Shown piece after piece: positions 1 through 12,287 of a DNA stretch of 64,000 nucleotides. Both the position numbers and the translations under genes were made by a program. Location of the stretch: positions 14,620,442 to 14,684,441 of the forward strand of contig CM053332.1 in assembly GCA_028583605.1 (NCBI GenBank), written 5' to 3'. The notes under the pieces were generated by a model. The model saw only the letters and a program-made list of their open reading frames with translations. It had not been told where the DNA came from and did not search any database. The DNA is from Dastarcus helophoroides. Taxonomy: Eukaryota; Arthropoda; Insecta; Coleoptera; Bothrideridae. How positions within the stretch are numbered: position 1 is the stretch's first letter; the number at the start of each line of letters is the position of its first letter.

Positions 1-2900
1 TAAATCCGGAAACTTTAAAAAAGTAAAAATTTAAAAAAATGGAGAAATTTTCGTAAAAAGTACAAATTTTCAAGAATCAAAATTTTCAAAAATTCAAAAT
101 CTTCAAAAACATTGAAGTTTAGAAAAAAATTCATATTTAATTTTTAAAAAGGTTAAAATATTGAAACATAGTAAAAAATGTCAAATAAAGTGAAATTTTG
201 AAAATAAAAATTCCAAAAAATTCACATAAAATGTAGAAATTTTCAAAAAAGTCTTTAAAGAAGTCAAAGTTTAAAAAAAAATCTTCAAAAAAGTCAATAT
301 TTTGAAAGAGACGGAATTTTTAAAATAAATTCAAAGTTTGAGATAAAGTCAAAATTTTGAAGAGTGGAAATTTCAAGCAAAAAGTGGAAGAGTAGACATT
401 TTTAAACAACATAAAATGTGGAAATTTTCAAAAAAGTCATCAAAAAAGTCAAAATTTTGGGAAGTCAAAAATTTCAATAAATGTCAAAAATTGTTTAAAA
501 AAGGGCGAAATTTCCGAGAAAGTTCGAAATTTTCAAAAAAAGTCGAAATTTTGAAAGAAGTTAAAGTTTAAAAAAAAAAACTTCAAAAAACTCAAAATTT
601 TGAAAGAGTCGAAATGTTCAAAATACATTCAAATTTCCAGATAAAGTCAAAATTTTGAGAAGTGGAAATTTCAAGTTAAAGCTGGAAGAATAAATATTTT
701 TAAACTACATAAAATGAGGAAATTTTCAAAAAAGTCTTCAATTAAGTCAAAATTTTGAAAAGAGTCAAAACTTTCAATAAATGTCAAACTTTCAATAAAA
801 ATTGAAATTTTCGAAAAAAAGGCGAAATTTTCGAGAAAAGTCGCAATGTTCGAGAAAGGTCGAAATTTTCGAAAAAATTCAAAATTTTGAAAGAAGTCAA
901 AAGTTAAAAAAAATCTTCAAAAAAGTGAAAATTTTTAAAAGAATGAAAGTTTTCAACAAATATCAAAACGTTCAATAAAAGTCGAAAATTTTTGAAAATA
1001 CTCGAAATTTTCAAAAAAAGCCAAACTTGTACGTTATTTTAAAAAAATTTAAATTTGGAAACAAGGCCAAATTTTAAAAAATTAAAATTTTCAGTCAAAA
1101 TAAATAAAATAGGAGAAAATTTTGAAGAGTGGAAATTTGCAAAGAAAAATGCTGATACTTTCCAATAAGTCAACATTTATAAAATATCAAAATTCAAAAA
1201 TAGCAAATTCCTTAAAAAATTTTTAAAATAGTCGAGATGTTTAGTAATAGTTAAAATTTCTATAATAATTCAAAATTGTCAAACAAATTTGAAATTTTCC
1301 AAAAAAAGACGAAATTTAAAAAAATCGATACTTTTAATTTTTAGTTTTAATTCTTATATAGTCCAAATTTTTTAAAAAAAAACCTTAACATTTTTCAAAA
1401 AATGCCGAATTTTTCAAAAGAATTGAAATTTTGAAAGAAGTCAAAGTTTAAAAAAAATCTTCAAAAAAAGTCAAATATTTGAAGAGTCAAAGTTTTTAAC
1501 AAATATCAAAACGTTCAATAAAAATCGAAGATTTTAAAAAAATATTCAAAATTTAAAAAAATACAAACTTTTATGTAATTTTTTAAAAAAGTCTAAATTT
1601 TGAAAAAAGGCCAAATTTCAAAAAGTCAAAATTTTTAGGCAAAATAAATAAAATAACAGAAAATTTTGAAGATTGGAAATTTGCAAAGAAAAAGCCGATA
1701 TTTTCTAAAAGTTCAACATTTAAAAAAATCTAAATTCAAAAAATCCAAATTCCTCAAAAAATTTTTAAAATAGTCAAGACGTTCAGTAAGAATTAAAATT
1801 TCTATAAAAATTCAAAATTGTCAAACAAATGTAGAATTTTTGAAAAGAGGCGTAATTTAAAAAAATTTGTACTTTTAGTTGTTAGTTACAATTTTTATAA
1901 AAAGTCAAAAAAGAATTCAACATTTTTCAAAAAATTTCGAATTTTTCAGAGTCGAAACTTTCAACAAATGACAAAATAATATCAGTAAATCTATATTTTC
2001 GAAAAAAAAATTAAGATTTTGAAAGAAGTCGAAATTTTGAGTGATTATTTTCAAAAACAAAAAGCAAAATTTTGACTTTATTTAAAATTTTGATTTTATT
2101 TTTTTGAAAGGACCAACATTTTCAAAGTATAAATTAAAATGTCAAGTCAAAGTTGTAATTTCGAGAAAGTGTAAATTTCGAAATAAGATAGGGAATATTT
2201 TCTAAAAATATCCAACTTTTTCTAGAAATATTGCACTTTCAAGCAAAAATTGATTTTTTTTCAAAATTCCCCGTTTAAAAATGTTCACCTTTTAAATTTG
2301 AAAACATAGCAAGTTTGAAGTTGGAATAAATAAAAAAAAAACTTTAAAAATGGCAAAAATAGAAAATATTTCCTCAAAATATCCATTTTTTCTAGAACTA
2401 TTGCACTTTCAAGCAAAAATTGAATTTTATTAAAATTACCCATTTAAGGATTTTCACCTTTTAAAATTGAAAACAAATCCAAGTTGAAATTAAAAAAACT
2501 TTTAAAATTGTAAATTTACATTATAAATTTTTGAAAAAATATATCAAAATGCTAAAAAAAAATAAATCTATATCAACTTACCTCAATTTCGATTTTTTCT
2601 CGAAGGTTTGAAATTTTAAGCGAAATTTGGGAAAGTATTTTTCAAAATTTTTCATTTTTTCTCCAAAATTTAATTATGGAATTTCAATTTTTATTAACAG
2701 AAGAGTCTTAAATTACGAGAGAAAAATTACCATTTTTACAAAGACGATTTTGAGTCAAAATGAAGGTTTTATTTAGAAAATGTTTTAAAATTCTCAGCTT
2801 TTATCTGCAAATTTCGACGTTTTGTGTAATAAATTTTGAATATTATGAAAATTCAACGTTTAACCTGAAATATTCCAATTTATAAGAAAGTGACTAAAAT
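1..2900. repeat. A-rich degenerate satellite-like repeat, + orientation
   Basis: This is low-complexity DNA built from short A-rich words such as GTCAAAATTTT and GAAATTTTC, with no coding potential. A longer period is visible. The phrase beginning AGTCAAAGTTTAAAAA followed by TCTTCAAAAAA recurs near 264, 562, 895 and 1439, giving spacings of about 300, 330 and 545 bp. This looks like a diverged tandem array rather than random AT-rich DNA. The same composition returns at 4.7-10 kb and, on the other strand, at 11.8-16.5 kb. I see no gene in it. Confidence 0.75.
2186..2520. repeat. Two-copy tandem repeat, about 170 bp
   Basis: The phrase ATTGCACTTTCAAGCAAAAA occurs at 2230 and again at 2400. 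The flanking sequence (TATCCA before, TTTTCACCTTTTAAA after) matches in both copies. This is a 170-bp direct duplication inside the A-rich block. Confidence 0.75.
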
Positions 2901-4309
2901 TGCTGACCAAAAAACATATCTCCAATATTTTATCCTTTGGTGTGTTGAGTCCATAGAAGGTTTTACCCCTTTACCACATCGGACAATTAAACAAATAATT
3001 ACGCCAGCAGCGCACTAATCTTAATTGATTAGCAAAAGTGTATTGGTTTAGTAGTATTTTTGGTAAAAGACTTTCTTTCTTTGTCTTTAATTATTTAGAG
3101 ATTGTTAAGTGGGAATTACACTCCTTTTATTTTTTCTAATATTTGCAAGAAAATTTCTCCACCTTTCTTTGGATTAATATCACCGTTAAAAAAATTTAAA
3201 ATTATAATTAATTGACCACAAAAACCACAAAAAGAAATGTGATGGGATTAATTCAGAGCTATTATATTATTATCCTATAAAAGTTCTTTTTAATTCACCA
3301 GCTATATAAAAAACTGACAAGGTCAATGTATCTTCTAAGTGTTATTAGACAAATATTTCAATGAACTGTTTAGTGACTGTTGGCAATTACTAGTTTCAAG
3401 GTTTCAGCCCATAAAATGTGAACATCTAAATAATTAACCTAAACCCACATGTACACAGATAGATCTATAAATTGTCTGGCTTCGTCTCCCAGCACATTAT
3501 TAAACACAGTAGTTGTTGCTTAATTTGGAGTCCGCGTCATGGTTGGCCGTGACATTGAGCAAAGAGAGGAAAAGTAATACTTTCTCTATATCTTGCTTTA
3601 CATCTACCACGCGCCCGCTTTGATTAATTTGACAAAGATAATCTGCATTGCAAAATAATCTCCTTAGAGTTTTTTAAACCATCTTTGGCATATCATAAAT
3701 ATGTGTCACGAATTGACTCATCTGGGAATTAAAAGAAATTTCATCTTCAATGGACAACTAATCTATTAAAGTAAATAATAGAGAATTTGGTTTAATTTGT
3801 TCCTTGGAAAAACATTCATCCAATAAAAGTCTAATTAGGTTGTCACACTAAATCGTATGATGATTCTATAAATTGTCTATTACAGAATAATTTCCATTTT
3901 CATTCGCTTAGGAGTATCGCATTTTAAAATTGTACCTAAGTGGTTTTACCATTGAGAGAAATTATTTTTTAAATATATTTGCAAAATATTTGATGTCATG
4001 TTCCTAATGTGATAAAAAAATAGTGGGGTTATTTGTCCTAAAACTATTCTTAATAAACATATTGTCCAAAACCTTCTAAAACTGTATCTATCGAAGTTGT
4101 CTCAAATTATAAAAAAAACATTGCACGCAGGGCGATTGACATAAGAGCCCTAAATGCAACCCAGTCATGAGTAGGAGAAGTAATAAATTATAATACATGA
4201 TTTTAACCATTTAACCTTTCAAGCGGGGTAAAACGAGGCAGTCACAATTGGTATAATAAAATTAAAAAATCATTTTCTGAGCCTAAAATTTGTGTAAACA
4301 ATATAGTTT
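2901..4309. other. Unrecognised AT-rich intergenic DNA
   Basis: The sequence is more complex than the blocks on either side and lacks the GTCGAAATTTT words. I find no convincing open frame, RNA gene or transposon terminus on either strand. Confidence 0.5.
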
Positions 4310-4460
4310 GCAAGTAGAATACAACCTAGACTGCAAATTCATGCAGTCCTCCAGGCATATATAGTGAATCATAGGTAGCTAAACTACCAGATTGAAACCG
4401 GTCTTCGGTTTCCAAACTTTGAATCTAATAAATGTTCAAACCTATTGGTCTGTGCATTAG
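4310..4460. repeat. Interspersed repeat X, copy 1
   Basis: It starts with GCAAGTAGAATACAACCTAG and ends with CCTATTGGTCTGTGCATTAG. It matches 9,036-9,270 over most of its length, including the phrase GAATCATAGGTAGCT and the segment AACTTTGAATCTAATAAATG. Compared with copy 2 it lacks an internal stretch that contains the left half of a small inverted repeat, so it is probably a deletion derivative. No coding function is visible. Confidence 0.75.
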
Positions 4461-5190
4461 TAGACAATATAGGACTAAAGTAATTATTTGAGCTTATTCC
4501 TTGGAGATTTTAATAATTTGATATTGAAAGGGGAAAAGTTTAGATAAAATTTTTTTTTTTAAAAGTGTTCCATGACCCAAAATTCTGTGCAAAGAATATA
4601 AGAAACAAAAACATTTAGTCGATTTCAAAAATTTGAGCCTGAAGCGGGATGAAAAAGAATTTAATTGGATACTAAAAAAATTTTAAATTCTCCTTTATAA
4701 GCCAAATATTAGGTTTTCCAAAACAATTTTGTTTGACTAAGGCGAAATTTTAAAAACCAAAATTTTCTAAAGACATCGTAAACTTCAAAAAAAGGTAAAA
4801 ATTTTAAAAAACTTAAAGTTGAAAATAGAATTTTCAAAACGGAAGTAGTTGAGATTTAAAAAAAAATCAAATTTTCAAGAAAACCGAAAACAAATAGAAA
4901 TTTGGAGAAAAGACCGAAATCAAGTCATAGCTTTCAAAAGGCTCGAAGTCTCGAGAAAAAGTAAAAATTTTGAAAAATGGTTGGAATTTAAAAAAAGTAA
5001 AAATTATAAAAATGATCGAAATGTTCAAAGTCGACATTTTGAAAAAAGAATCAAAAATTTCAGACTAGAAAAGTCGAAATTTGCAGGAAAAAAAATCAAA
5101 ATTTCGCTTAAAAGACGTACATTTTGAAAAAATCCATATTTTGAAAATATACGAAAAATTGACTGAATAAGTCAAATTTACCACCTCCAG
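4461..5190. repeat. A-rich low-complexity DNA
   Basis: AT-rich sequence that becomes the GTCGAAATTTT-type repeat from about 4,740. The open frames here encode only lysine, phenylalanine and isoleucine-rich peptides. They are treated as chance frames in biased DNA. Confidence 0.6.
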
Positions 5191-6611
5191 CCTCCTAAAA
5201 CAAAAATTTCAAGGAAAAAGTCAAAATTATGAACAAAATTCGAATTTTTCGAAAAATCCTGAAAAAGGTAAAAATTTTGAAAGATTCAAACTTTTATAAA
5301 AGTCAAAATTTTCACAAAACGTAATAACTTAAATCAAGAAGAAATGTTCAAAGAAAAAGATTTTTTACGAAATTTAATTAAAAAGAAAAGTGAAAGCATC
5401 GAGAAAAAATCGAAATTTTTAAGTCGATATTTTGAAAATGAAATTAAAATTTTCAAAATTTGAAATCCATATAAAAACCTTAAAATATGGAAGAAAAACA
5501 GAAATGTTGAAAAAAGCAATAATTTCTTAAGAAGTCAAAAATCTGAAAAAATAAAAAAAATTGAGTTGGAATTTTAATAAAGTTAATTTTCAAAAGTACA
5601 TATTAAATAAAAATTTTAAATTTAGTCGAAATTTTCAAGATATATTTTCCAAAAATTTCAAAGAAATCGAAATTATAAAAAGGTTAGCATTTTTAGAATA
5701 GGTCAACATTTTGAAAAAAGCCGAAACAGAAAGAACAAATAAGAGTTTGAAAAACTGGAAACTTGAAAATTCTCAAAAGAGGGCAAAGTTTTCTATAAAA
5801 TCGAAATGTTAAAGTTGGAAAAATTAATTGTTTTTAAGAAATGTCGAATTAAAATAGTCAAAATTTCGAAAAAAATTCGTCTTGAAAGAAATCGATATCT
5901 TGAACAAATCGAAAAAGTCAAACGAGAAATTAAAAAAAAAAGATTTTTCGAGAAATTGAATTTTAAAAAAAAGGAAAACATCGAGAAAAAGTCAAAATTT
6001 TTAGGTCGATATTTTCAAAATCGAAAAATAATTAGTTTTGATAATAACCGAAAAAAATCGAACAACTCTAACGAGAAATTTTCAAAAAAAAGGTATTTGA
6101 AGAAATTGAATTTATAAAAACGGAAAACCGAGAAAAAGTCGTTATTTTGAAAATTAAACTAAAATTTTCAGAATCCGAAATTCATAAAAAAACTTAGAAT
6201 TTCGAGGAAAGAAAGTGAAATTCTAAAAAAGGCAATATTTGTTTAAAAAGTAATAATTCCGAATAAATAAATAAAAAGAAATTTTGAGTCGAAATTTCAA
6301 AAAAGTTGATTAAAAATTTTAAATCAAGTCGATATTTTCAGAAGTAATATTTTCCAAAACCTTCAAGGAAATCGAAATTTTAAAACGGTTAGCATTTTTG
6401 GAAAAAGTCAAATTTTTGAAAAGAAACTAAATTGAAAGAAAAATTAAAATTTTGAAAAAACTGGAAATTTCAAAATTTTCAAAAGAAAGCAAAATTTTCT
6501 ATAAAATCGAAATTTTAAGGTCAAAGTTAAAATGAATGAATTTTAAAAAAATGTTAAATTTTGAATAGTCAAAATTTCAAATAAAAATTCGTCTTGAAAA
6601 AATGGAAAATG

Positions 6612-6895
6612 TCAACAGTTTTTGAAATACGACTACGTGATATTTAAATTTATTGAAAACGTCACCTCATGACAGTTCATAAATTAAGAGGTTAGTTTAT
6701 TTTACATAGAATAGGAATAATGAAAAATAGGAGACCAAAAATTAGATATGGAAAAAAAAATGTTTTTTTGATAAATTAGGAAAATATAAAAAAATACATA
6801 AAAAGTTGTAGCACTGGACATCGATGTTTTGCTCTCATTTGAGCCCGTCAGTAGTGCATAACATGGAAAGGGAACAATGAGGAAGAAATACAGAA
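6612..6895 (-). mobile_element. Fold-back family 3 remnant (decayed copy)
   Basis: It matches the body of the element at 27,482-28,246. From the left it has the shared arm (GACTACGTGATATTTAAATT, then AAAATAGGAGACCAAAAATT), then the reverse complement of the hammerhead region. Compared with the copy at 27.5 kb, the hammerhead side is joined directly to one arm, with no second arm. The insertion splits the tandem array around it. The ends are fuzzy and no target-site duplication is clear, which fits an old insertion. Confidence 0.75.
6811..6857 (-). ncRNA. Decayed hammerhead ribozyme motif
   Basis: Read on the minus strand, this keeps the layout of the intact motif at 27,876-27,922: 5' stem I, core, GCUC/GAGC stem II with an AAAUGA loop, AUCGAUG hairpin, GUC and CAGUGC. 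Two invariant core bases differ. The CUGANGA box reads CUGACGG, and the GAAAC box after stem II reads AAAAC. Stem I also has one changed pair (GCACUA instead of GCACUG). From known hammerhead requirements this copy should be inactive. Confidence 0.8.
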
Positions 6896-9035
6896 AGTTG
6901 TTAAAAAATCCTATTTTTCAAAAAGTCAACTCTTTGAAAGTAGTCAATATTTTCAAAAAGTCAAATTTTCCAAAAAAGATCAAATTGAAGAAAAAATTAA
7001 AATTTTGAAAAACTGACAACTTGGGAATTTCCAAAAGAAAGCAAAAGTTTTTATAAAATCGCAATTTTAAGGTCAAACTTAAGAAAACATTAAATTTTCA
7101 AAAAAAATACGCCGAATTTTAAATAGTCAAAATTTTAAATAAAAATTAATCTTGATAAAAACCGATATCCTGAAAAAATCGAAAAAGTCTAACGAGAAAT
7201 TTAAAAAAAAAAAGTCTTTTAAGAAACTGAAATAAAAAAGGGAAAACCGAGAAACAGTCAAAATATTTAGGTAACATTTAATTAAAATTTTCAGAATTCG
7301 AAATTAATAAAAAGCTTAAAATTTCGAGGAAAAAAGAAATTCTAAAAAAAGTAATATTCCTTTAAAAAATCGAAAATCTGAAAAACAAAAAGAAATTTTG
7401 AGTCGAAATTTGAAAAAAAGTTAATTTTCAAAAGTATACATAGATAAAAATTTTAAATTTAGTCGAAATTTTCAAAATTAATATTTTCCAAAAATTTCAA
7501 AGAAGTTGAAATTTAAAAAAAATTAGCATTTAAGTCAAAACTTCGAAAAACGCAGGAATTGAAACAAAAATTAAATTTTTGAAAAACTGGCAACTTGGGA
7601 ATTTTCAAAAGAAAGCAAAATTTTCTATAAAATCGAAATTTTAAAGTCAAAGTTAGAAAAATTAAATATTTTTAAGAAATGTCGAATTTAAAAAAGTCAA
7701 AATTTCGAGAAAAAAAATTGGTCTTCGAAAAAAGCCGATATCTTGAAAAAATCGAAAAAGGCATACAACAAATTAAAAAAAAATTATTTGAGAAACCGAA
7801 TTAAAAAAAAGGAAAACATCGAGATAAAAACTGTTATCCCTAAAAAAATCGAAAGAGTCCAGCGGGAAATTTGCAAAATAAAAGATTTTTTAATAAATTG
7901 AATTAAAAAAAAGGGAAAACCGAGCAAAAGTCGATATTTTTAAGTCGATATTTTGAAAATTAAATTAAAATTTTGAGAATCCGAAATGTATAAAAAACTT
8001 AAAATTTCGACGAAAATAAAAGAAATTCTAAAAAAGGCAACATTTTTTTAAAAAGTCATAATTCCGAAAAAATAAAATGAAATTTTTAGTCGGAATGTCA
8101 AAAAAAATAATTTTCAAAAGTATACATTAAAAGTGTTAAAGTAATTCGAAATTTTTAGAAAGAATATTTTTCAAAAATTGCACAGAAATCGAAATTTTAA
8201 AAAGGTTAGCGTTTTTGGAATAGGTCAAAATCTTGAAAAAAGGCGATATTGAAAGAGAAATTTTAATTTTGGAAAACTGGAAACTTGGAAATTTCCAAAA
8301 GAGGGTAAAGTTTTCTATAAAATCGAAATTACAAGTCAAAGTTAGAAAAATTAAATGTTTTAAGAAGTGTCAAATTTAAAACAGTCAAAATTCCAAAAAT
8401 AATTGATCTTGAAAACAGTCTTGAACCAATCGAAAAGGCCAAACGAGAGCTTCAAAAAATAAAAAGATTTTTTGAGAAATTTAATTCAAAATAAAAGGAA
8501 AACATCGAGAAAAAGTCAACATTTTTAAGCCGATATTTTGAAAATTAAATTAAAATGTTCATAATTCGAAATTCATAAAAAACTGAAAATCTCGAGGAAA
8601 AAAGAAATTGTAAAAAAAGCAATAGTCCTCTAAGAAGTCGAAAACTTGCAAAAATAAAAAGACATTTTGGGTCGAAATTTCAAATAAGTTAATTTTCAAA
8701 AGTATACATTAAAAAAATTTAAATTATAAGTCGACATTTTCAAAAGTAATATTTTCTAAAAACAAAGAAATCGAAATTTTAAAAGTTATGGTAGCATTTT
8801 TAGAATAGGTCAAAATTTTGAAAAAAGCCAAAATTGGCTTCAAAATTTTGAAAAACTCGAAAGTGGGGAAGTTTTAAAAGAAGGCCAACTTTTCTATAAA
8901 ATCGAAATTCTAAGGTCAATGTTAAGAGAAAGTTAAATACAAAAAAAATGTCAAATTTTAAGTAATCAAAATTTCGAAAAGGTCAAAAGAGAACTTAAAA
9001 TTCCATTTCAACAAAAGTCAAAACTTCGAAAATAT

Positions 9036-9270
9036 GCAAGTAGAATGCAACCTAGAATACAAATTCATGCAGCCCTTCCAGGCGTTGTATAATGAATCAT
9101 AGGTAGCTGAACTACCAACAGTTGAAACACTGCCACCTAAAGAAGCGGGTGCTCTCTAGGAAACAGTTCCCAGAAGACAAGGGTTCTAATGCACAGACTA
9201 ATAGGTTTGAAATTTTGGAAACCAAACTTTGAATCTAATAAATGTTCAAACCTATTGGTTTGTGCTTTAG
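9036..9270. repeat. Interspersed repeat X, copy 2, with an internal inverted repeat
   Basis: It matches 4,310-4,460 at both ends. It adds an inverted repeat: CTAATGCACAGACTAATAGG at 9,186 onward pairs with the segment at 9,245-9,270 ending in TTTGTGCTTTAG. The arms are about 26 bp with a 33-bp spacer. The pair may be the termini of a small DNA element, but I do not recognise the family. Confidence 0.7.
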
Positions 9271-10090
9271 AACGTCGAAAATAGTCAATATTTTCAAAAA
9301 AGTCAAAATTTTCAAAAAAGTTCAGACGTTCAAAAAAATTAGATTTTTTAAGAAATAATTTCATAACTTTCAAACAAGGTCGATATATTTAAAAAGTGAA
9401 AAAACTTTCTAATTATTGAAATAGAAAAAATTTGGAAAAAAATAAAAATAGAAAGTTTCAAAAAATGTAGAATTTTTTCAAAAAAGATCAAGAGGACAAA
9501 ATTTAAAAGAGTAGCGAAATTTTTAAAAGCGCAAAATTTTTCAAAGAATGCAAAGTACACAACCAAATAAAAATTTCGAGAAAAAGTCGAAATTTTGAAA
9601 ACACTCGAAAGTCCCAAAAATGGCAAAATTTTTAACAAGTGAGAATTTTAAAATACAGAATGAAATTTTTAAATTACGTCAAAATTCACAAAAAGTTGAA
9701 ATATTGAAAAACATTTGAACATAAAAATTTTTTAAAATAATGTCGAAATCGTCGATAAAAATATAAATTAAAAATTGTCCAAATTTCAAAAAGAATTAGA
9801 CATTTTGAAATAGAATCGAAGGTATCAAAAAGCACAAATTTGCAAGCAAAGTGAAAATATTTCGCAAGTGGTCCAAATTTTCAAAAATAATATAATAGTT
9901 TAAGAAAAAAATTAACATATTTTAAAAGTCAATTTGCAAAAATAAATCAAATTTTGAATTTAAAAAATCAGTTTTTTGGACCTCTTGTGAAATTTTAACT
10001 ACACTTCAAAATTTCCAATGTGTTTTTTTAAGTTGAAATTTTCAAAAATGCCACATTCCTAAAAAATATTAATATTCGGCAATAAAAATT
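9271..10090. repeat. A-rich degenerate repeat
   Basis: A continuation of the GTCAAAATTTT-type low-complexity DNA. Open frames here give phenylalanine, leucine and isoleucine-rich peptides on the minus strand, as expected from base composition. No gene is supported. Confidence 0.65.
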
Positions 10091-10115
10091 CATAATGTTT
10101 AAAAGAAGTGAAAGT

Positions 10116-10290
10116 AACAGAAATAAAACTTTATGTAATGAACTATCCAAAGTTACAAACAGTTTCTGCAACTTTCAGGGACTGTTAAGTAGAAAAAGTT
10201 CGATTTGTTTTGTTTTACATATGAATTTAATAACAGCACAAATGCACAAACATTATTTTATTTTAGCTAGCTGCTCAGCCAAAAAATAAC
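10116..10290. repeat. Interspersed repeat Y, copy 1
   Basis: It shares an ordered set of words with 17,923-18,070: AACAGAAATAAAACTT, then a CAAAGTTACAAA block, then AAAAAGTTCGATTTG, then TTTTACATAT, then TGCTCAG. The two copies are clearly homologous but diverged. There is no coding signal or terminal motif to name a family. Confidence 0.65.
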
Positions 10291-11386
10291 TTACAAAAAA
10301 TAGGGGGCCCCGCAAAAAAATCCAATCGGGCCCCGCACTTATTGGAACAGAGCCTGAAGCGATCCTAGTTTCTAAATAAATAAGGGATATCCAAAGATAA
10401 AATTTACTACTTTTCTTGAATCAATACATCAATTGTTTATTGGGTTACATTTCAGGCTCGTGAGGATACAACCCTCATTTGTGCAAATCGCCTTGTATAT
10501 GTATTTAAAAAATGTAATAAAAATTTTATTACATCTAGTAACAATGGTTATGGAATACGAATTTAACAACCCCATGAAATTTTTAATGCCAAATGTGCCA
10601 TTAAAAATAAATGCACAATGATATAATTGGTAATAGAGTTTACTGGAAAATTGCAATTTTGTAATATTGCCAAAATATAATGCTCTGAACTTGACCTTTG
10701 GGGATTGATGCCAACAAATAATTCGCATATCGCAATTTTTGTCCTTCAAATTAGTTCAAAATAACAACACACGTTTGGATCAAAGTCATGGCTTAAACAA
10801 TTTTGGTGTAAACAAATCATTAATGCGCCTTGTCGACAATGGTGTAAATATTTTTTCGATAAATTATGATTTTCCTTCGAAATTATGTTTCCTCCTCTCT
10901 TGATTTGCATTCAAACCTTTTGTTTTTAATATCAAAAAATTCAACTTTATGATAAAAATTTTGGGAATCTGTTTCACCAATTTCTTTACTTTTCTACTTT
11001 CTTTTATTTACAATTTTTTTCTCCAAATTTCGACTTTTCCTCAAGATTTTCAGATTAATTATGTTTCTTCCTGGGAATTCAATTTGCAAAATCCAAAATT
11101 TATGCAAAAAACAGAACTTACAAATAAAAAGTAGCAAGTGGTATACAGGTTTCTGTACTCCCCCCTCCTCCTTATGCCTATCTGATTAATACAGAATTCA
11201 AAGTAAATTGAAGTATGTAAAAAAACATTTTGGTCTTCAAATTTCGAAACATATTCCAAATTTCTGAAAAAATGAATCTAAAATATTCAATGCTGTCTCA
11301 AATTTTCTGATTTTTTTTTATAATTTTGTGTTACTTTCCCATTTTTACTGATAAGTCGACAAATTCGTCTTTGAACCCTAAATTTT
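10291..11386. other. Unrecognised AT-rich intergenic DNA
   Basis: The word GGGCCCCGC occurs twice, near 10,303 and 10,329. No homology to the repeat families of this window is seen until the short family 1 remnant at 11,387. No gene is supported. Confidence 0.5.
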
Positions 11387-11434
11387 AAAATACAAATTTT
11401 GCCCCCTGAAGGATCAAGATTTGTATTTCAATTT
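11387..11434. mobile_element. Fold-back family 1, minimal deleted remnant
   Basis: Only the outermost parts of the two arms are left: AAAATACAAATTTTGCCCCC, then a short spacer, then CAAGATTTGTATTTCAATTT. These pair as an inverted repeat and match the arm ends of the other family 1 copies. The hairpin core and ribozyme-like segment are gone. Confidence 0.65.
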
Positions 11435-11743
11435 CTTAAGAAATAAACATTTTGAATTAAAGTTTATTTTGAGTGTTTTTCCAATAATAAGCCTGATGAG
11501 AGACCTTTCGTGCCCCTTACATTCTATAAATTGATACTAAGAAGTAAAAGTTGTTCTGTCTTCAAATTGGGCTCTTGGTCCCCTACAGGTCTCTGTCTAG
11601 GGTCCACAGAAAATTGAGTGCAGGTGCAAATAATTTCGTTTAGCAGAAAAAGAAAAAAATGTAGTTTACCTTTGATGAAAACAAATTAAAAAAGTAGGGT
11701 TACTTCATAATTTTTATTTTGACGATTGACATTTTTCTTTTTT

Positions 11744-11848
11744 TGTGGAACGGACTGGTCCTTGGTTATCTTAAATAATTGAAATACAAATCTTGTCCCC
11801 TGACTTTAATCTTTCTTGCTTTCAGGGAACAGGGTTTGTATTTCGATT
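11744..11848 (-). mobile_element. Fold-back family 1, core-deleted copy
   Basis: It begins at the left with the family tail (GTGGAACGGACTGGTCCTTG, then GTTATCTT), then GAAATACAAATCTTGTCCCC. It jumps directly to the other arm (AATCTTTCTTGCTTTCAGGG, ending GTTTGTATTTCG). The middle of the palindrome, including the hammerhead-like core, is missing. The tail at the left puts the element on the minus strand. Confidence 0.8.
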
Positions 11849-12089
11849 AAAAAATTACAAAAAAGTCAGATTTTTGCAAATTTCGATTATTTTGCAAATT
11901 AGATTTTTCACGTTTTAAACATCTTGAAAATCCTGACCTTAAAAATTACGACCTATTTGAAAAGTTTTGCTTTTCTTACAAAACTTTGACTTTTCTGAAA
12001 ATTTTTTGAAAGTTTTAATTTCAAAAAAAGTCCATACATTTAAAAGCGATTGAAATGTTTTGCAAATTTTTACTTTTTTAAAACTTCTA

Positions 12090-12287
12090 ATTGAAATACA
12101 AATCTTGTCCCCTGAAACCAAGAAAGATTAAAAAACACAACAAAGGTTGCTCTAATAGTATCTCTCTGAAGATCATAGGCTTGACTGTCGAAACGCGTTA
12201 GAGCAACCTTTGTTGTGTTTTTTAATATTTCTTGGTTTCAGGGAACAAGATTTGTATTTCATTTTTTGGAGATAATCAAGGACCAGA
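12090..12287 (+). mobile_element. Fold-back family 1, near-complete copy
   Basis: The left arm starts ATTGAAATACAAATCTTGTC and runs through AAAAAACACAACAAAGGTTG. The right arm returns as its reverse complement and continues into a shortened tail (GAGATAATCAAGGACCAG). The left arm is truncated just before its ribozyme-like core. The right arm keeps the core. A possible 8-bp flanking repeat (TTCTAATT) is too short and AT-rich to count. Confidence 0.8.
12162..12203 (+). ncRNA. Hammerhead-like motif in the family 1 right arm
   Basis: Stem I CUCU (12,162-12,165) pairs with AGAG (12,200-12,203). The core has CUGAAGA from 12,166, a GAAAC box, a GC dinucleotide and GUU as a possible cleavage triplet. 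The segment between CUGAAGA and GAAAC can form only an imperfect stem II. The motif is weaker than the copy at 33,225-33,265. Activity is unknown. Confidence 0.5.

Larger units (their letters stand above)
5200..9030. repeat. Tandem array of irregular 550-710-bp A-rich monomers
   Basis: A long-period array is visible despite the low complexity. The marker word CTATAAAATCG, preceded by AAAGAAAGCAAA or a variant, recurs at 5793, 6499, about 7051, 7625, 8315 and 8894. The spacings are 706, 552, 574, 690 and 579 bp. A second marker, GGTTAGCATTTTT or a variant, tracks it about 100 bp upstream in most copies. Within monomers the words GTCGATATTTTGAAAATTAA and AGTATACATTAAA occur in fixed order. The array is interrupted at about 6,612-6,895 by a fold-back family 3 remnant. 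Lysine-rich open frames on either strand here are products of base composition. Confidence 0.75.

Noticed and set aside
4849..6117. Lysine-rich open frames of 92 and 103 codons on the plus strand
   Set aside because: They lie inside the A-rich tandem repeat. Their amino-acid content (K, N, I, F, R) follows directly from base composition, and the frames are not conserved between neighbouring monomers.
11501..11530. CTGATGAGAGACC, a possible hammerhead start
   Set aside because: No GAAAC box, stem II partner or NUH triplet follows at the right distance.
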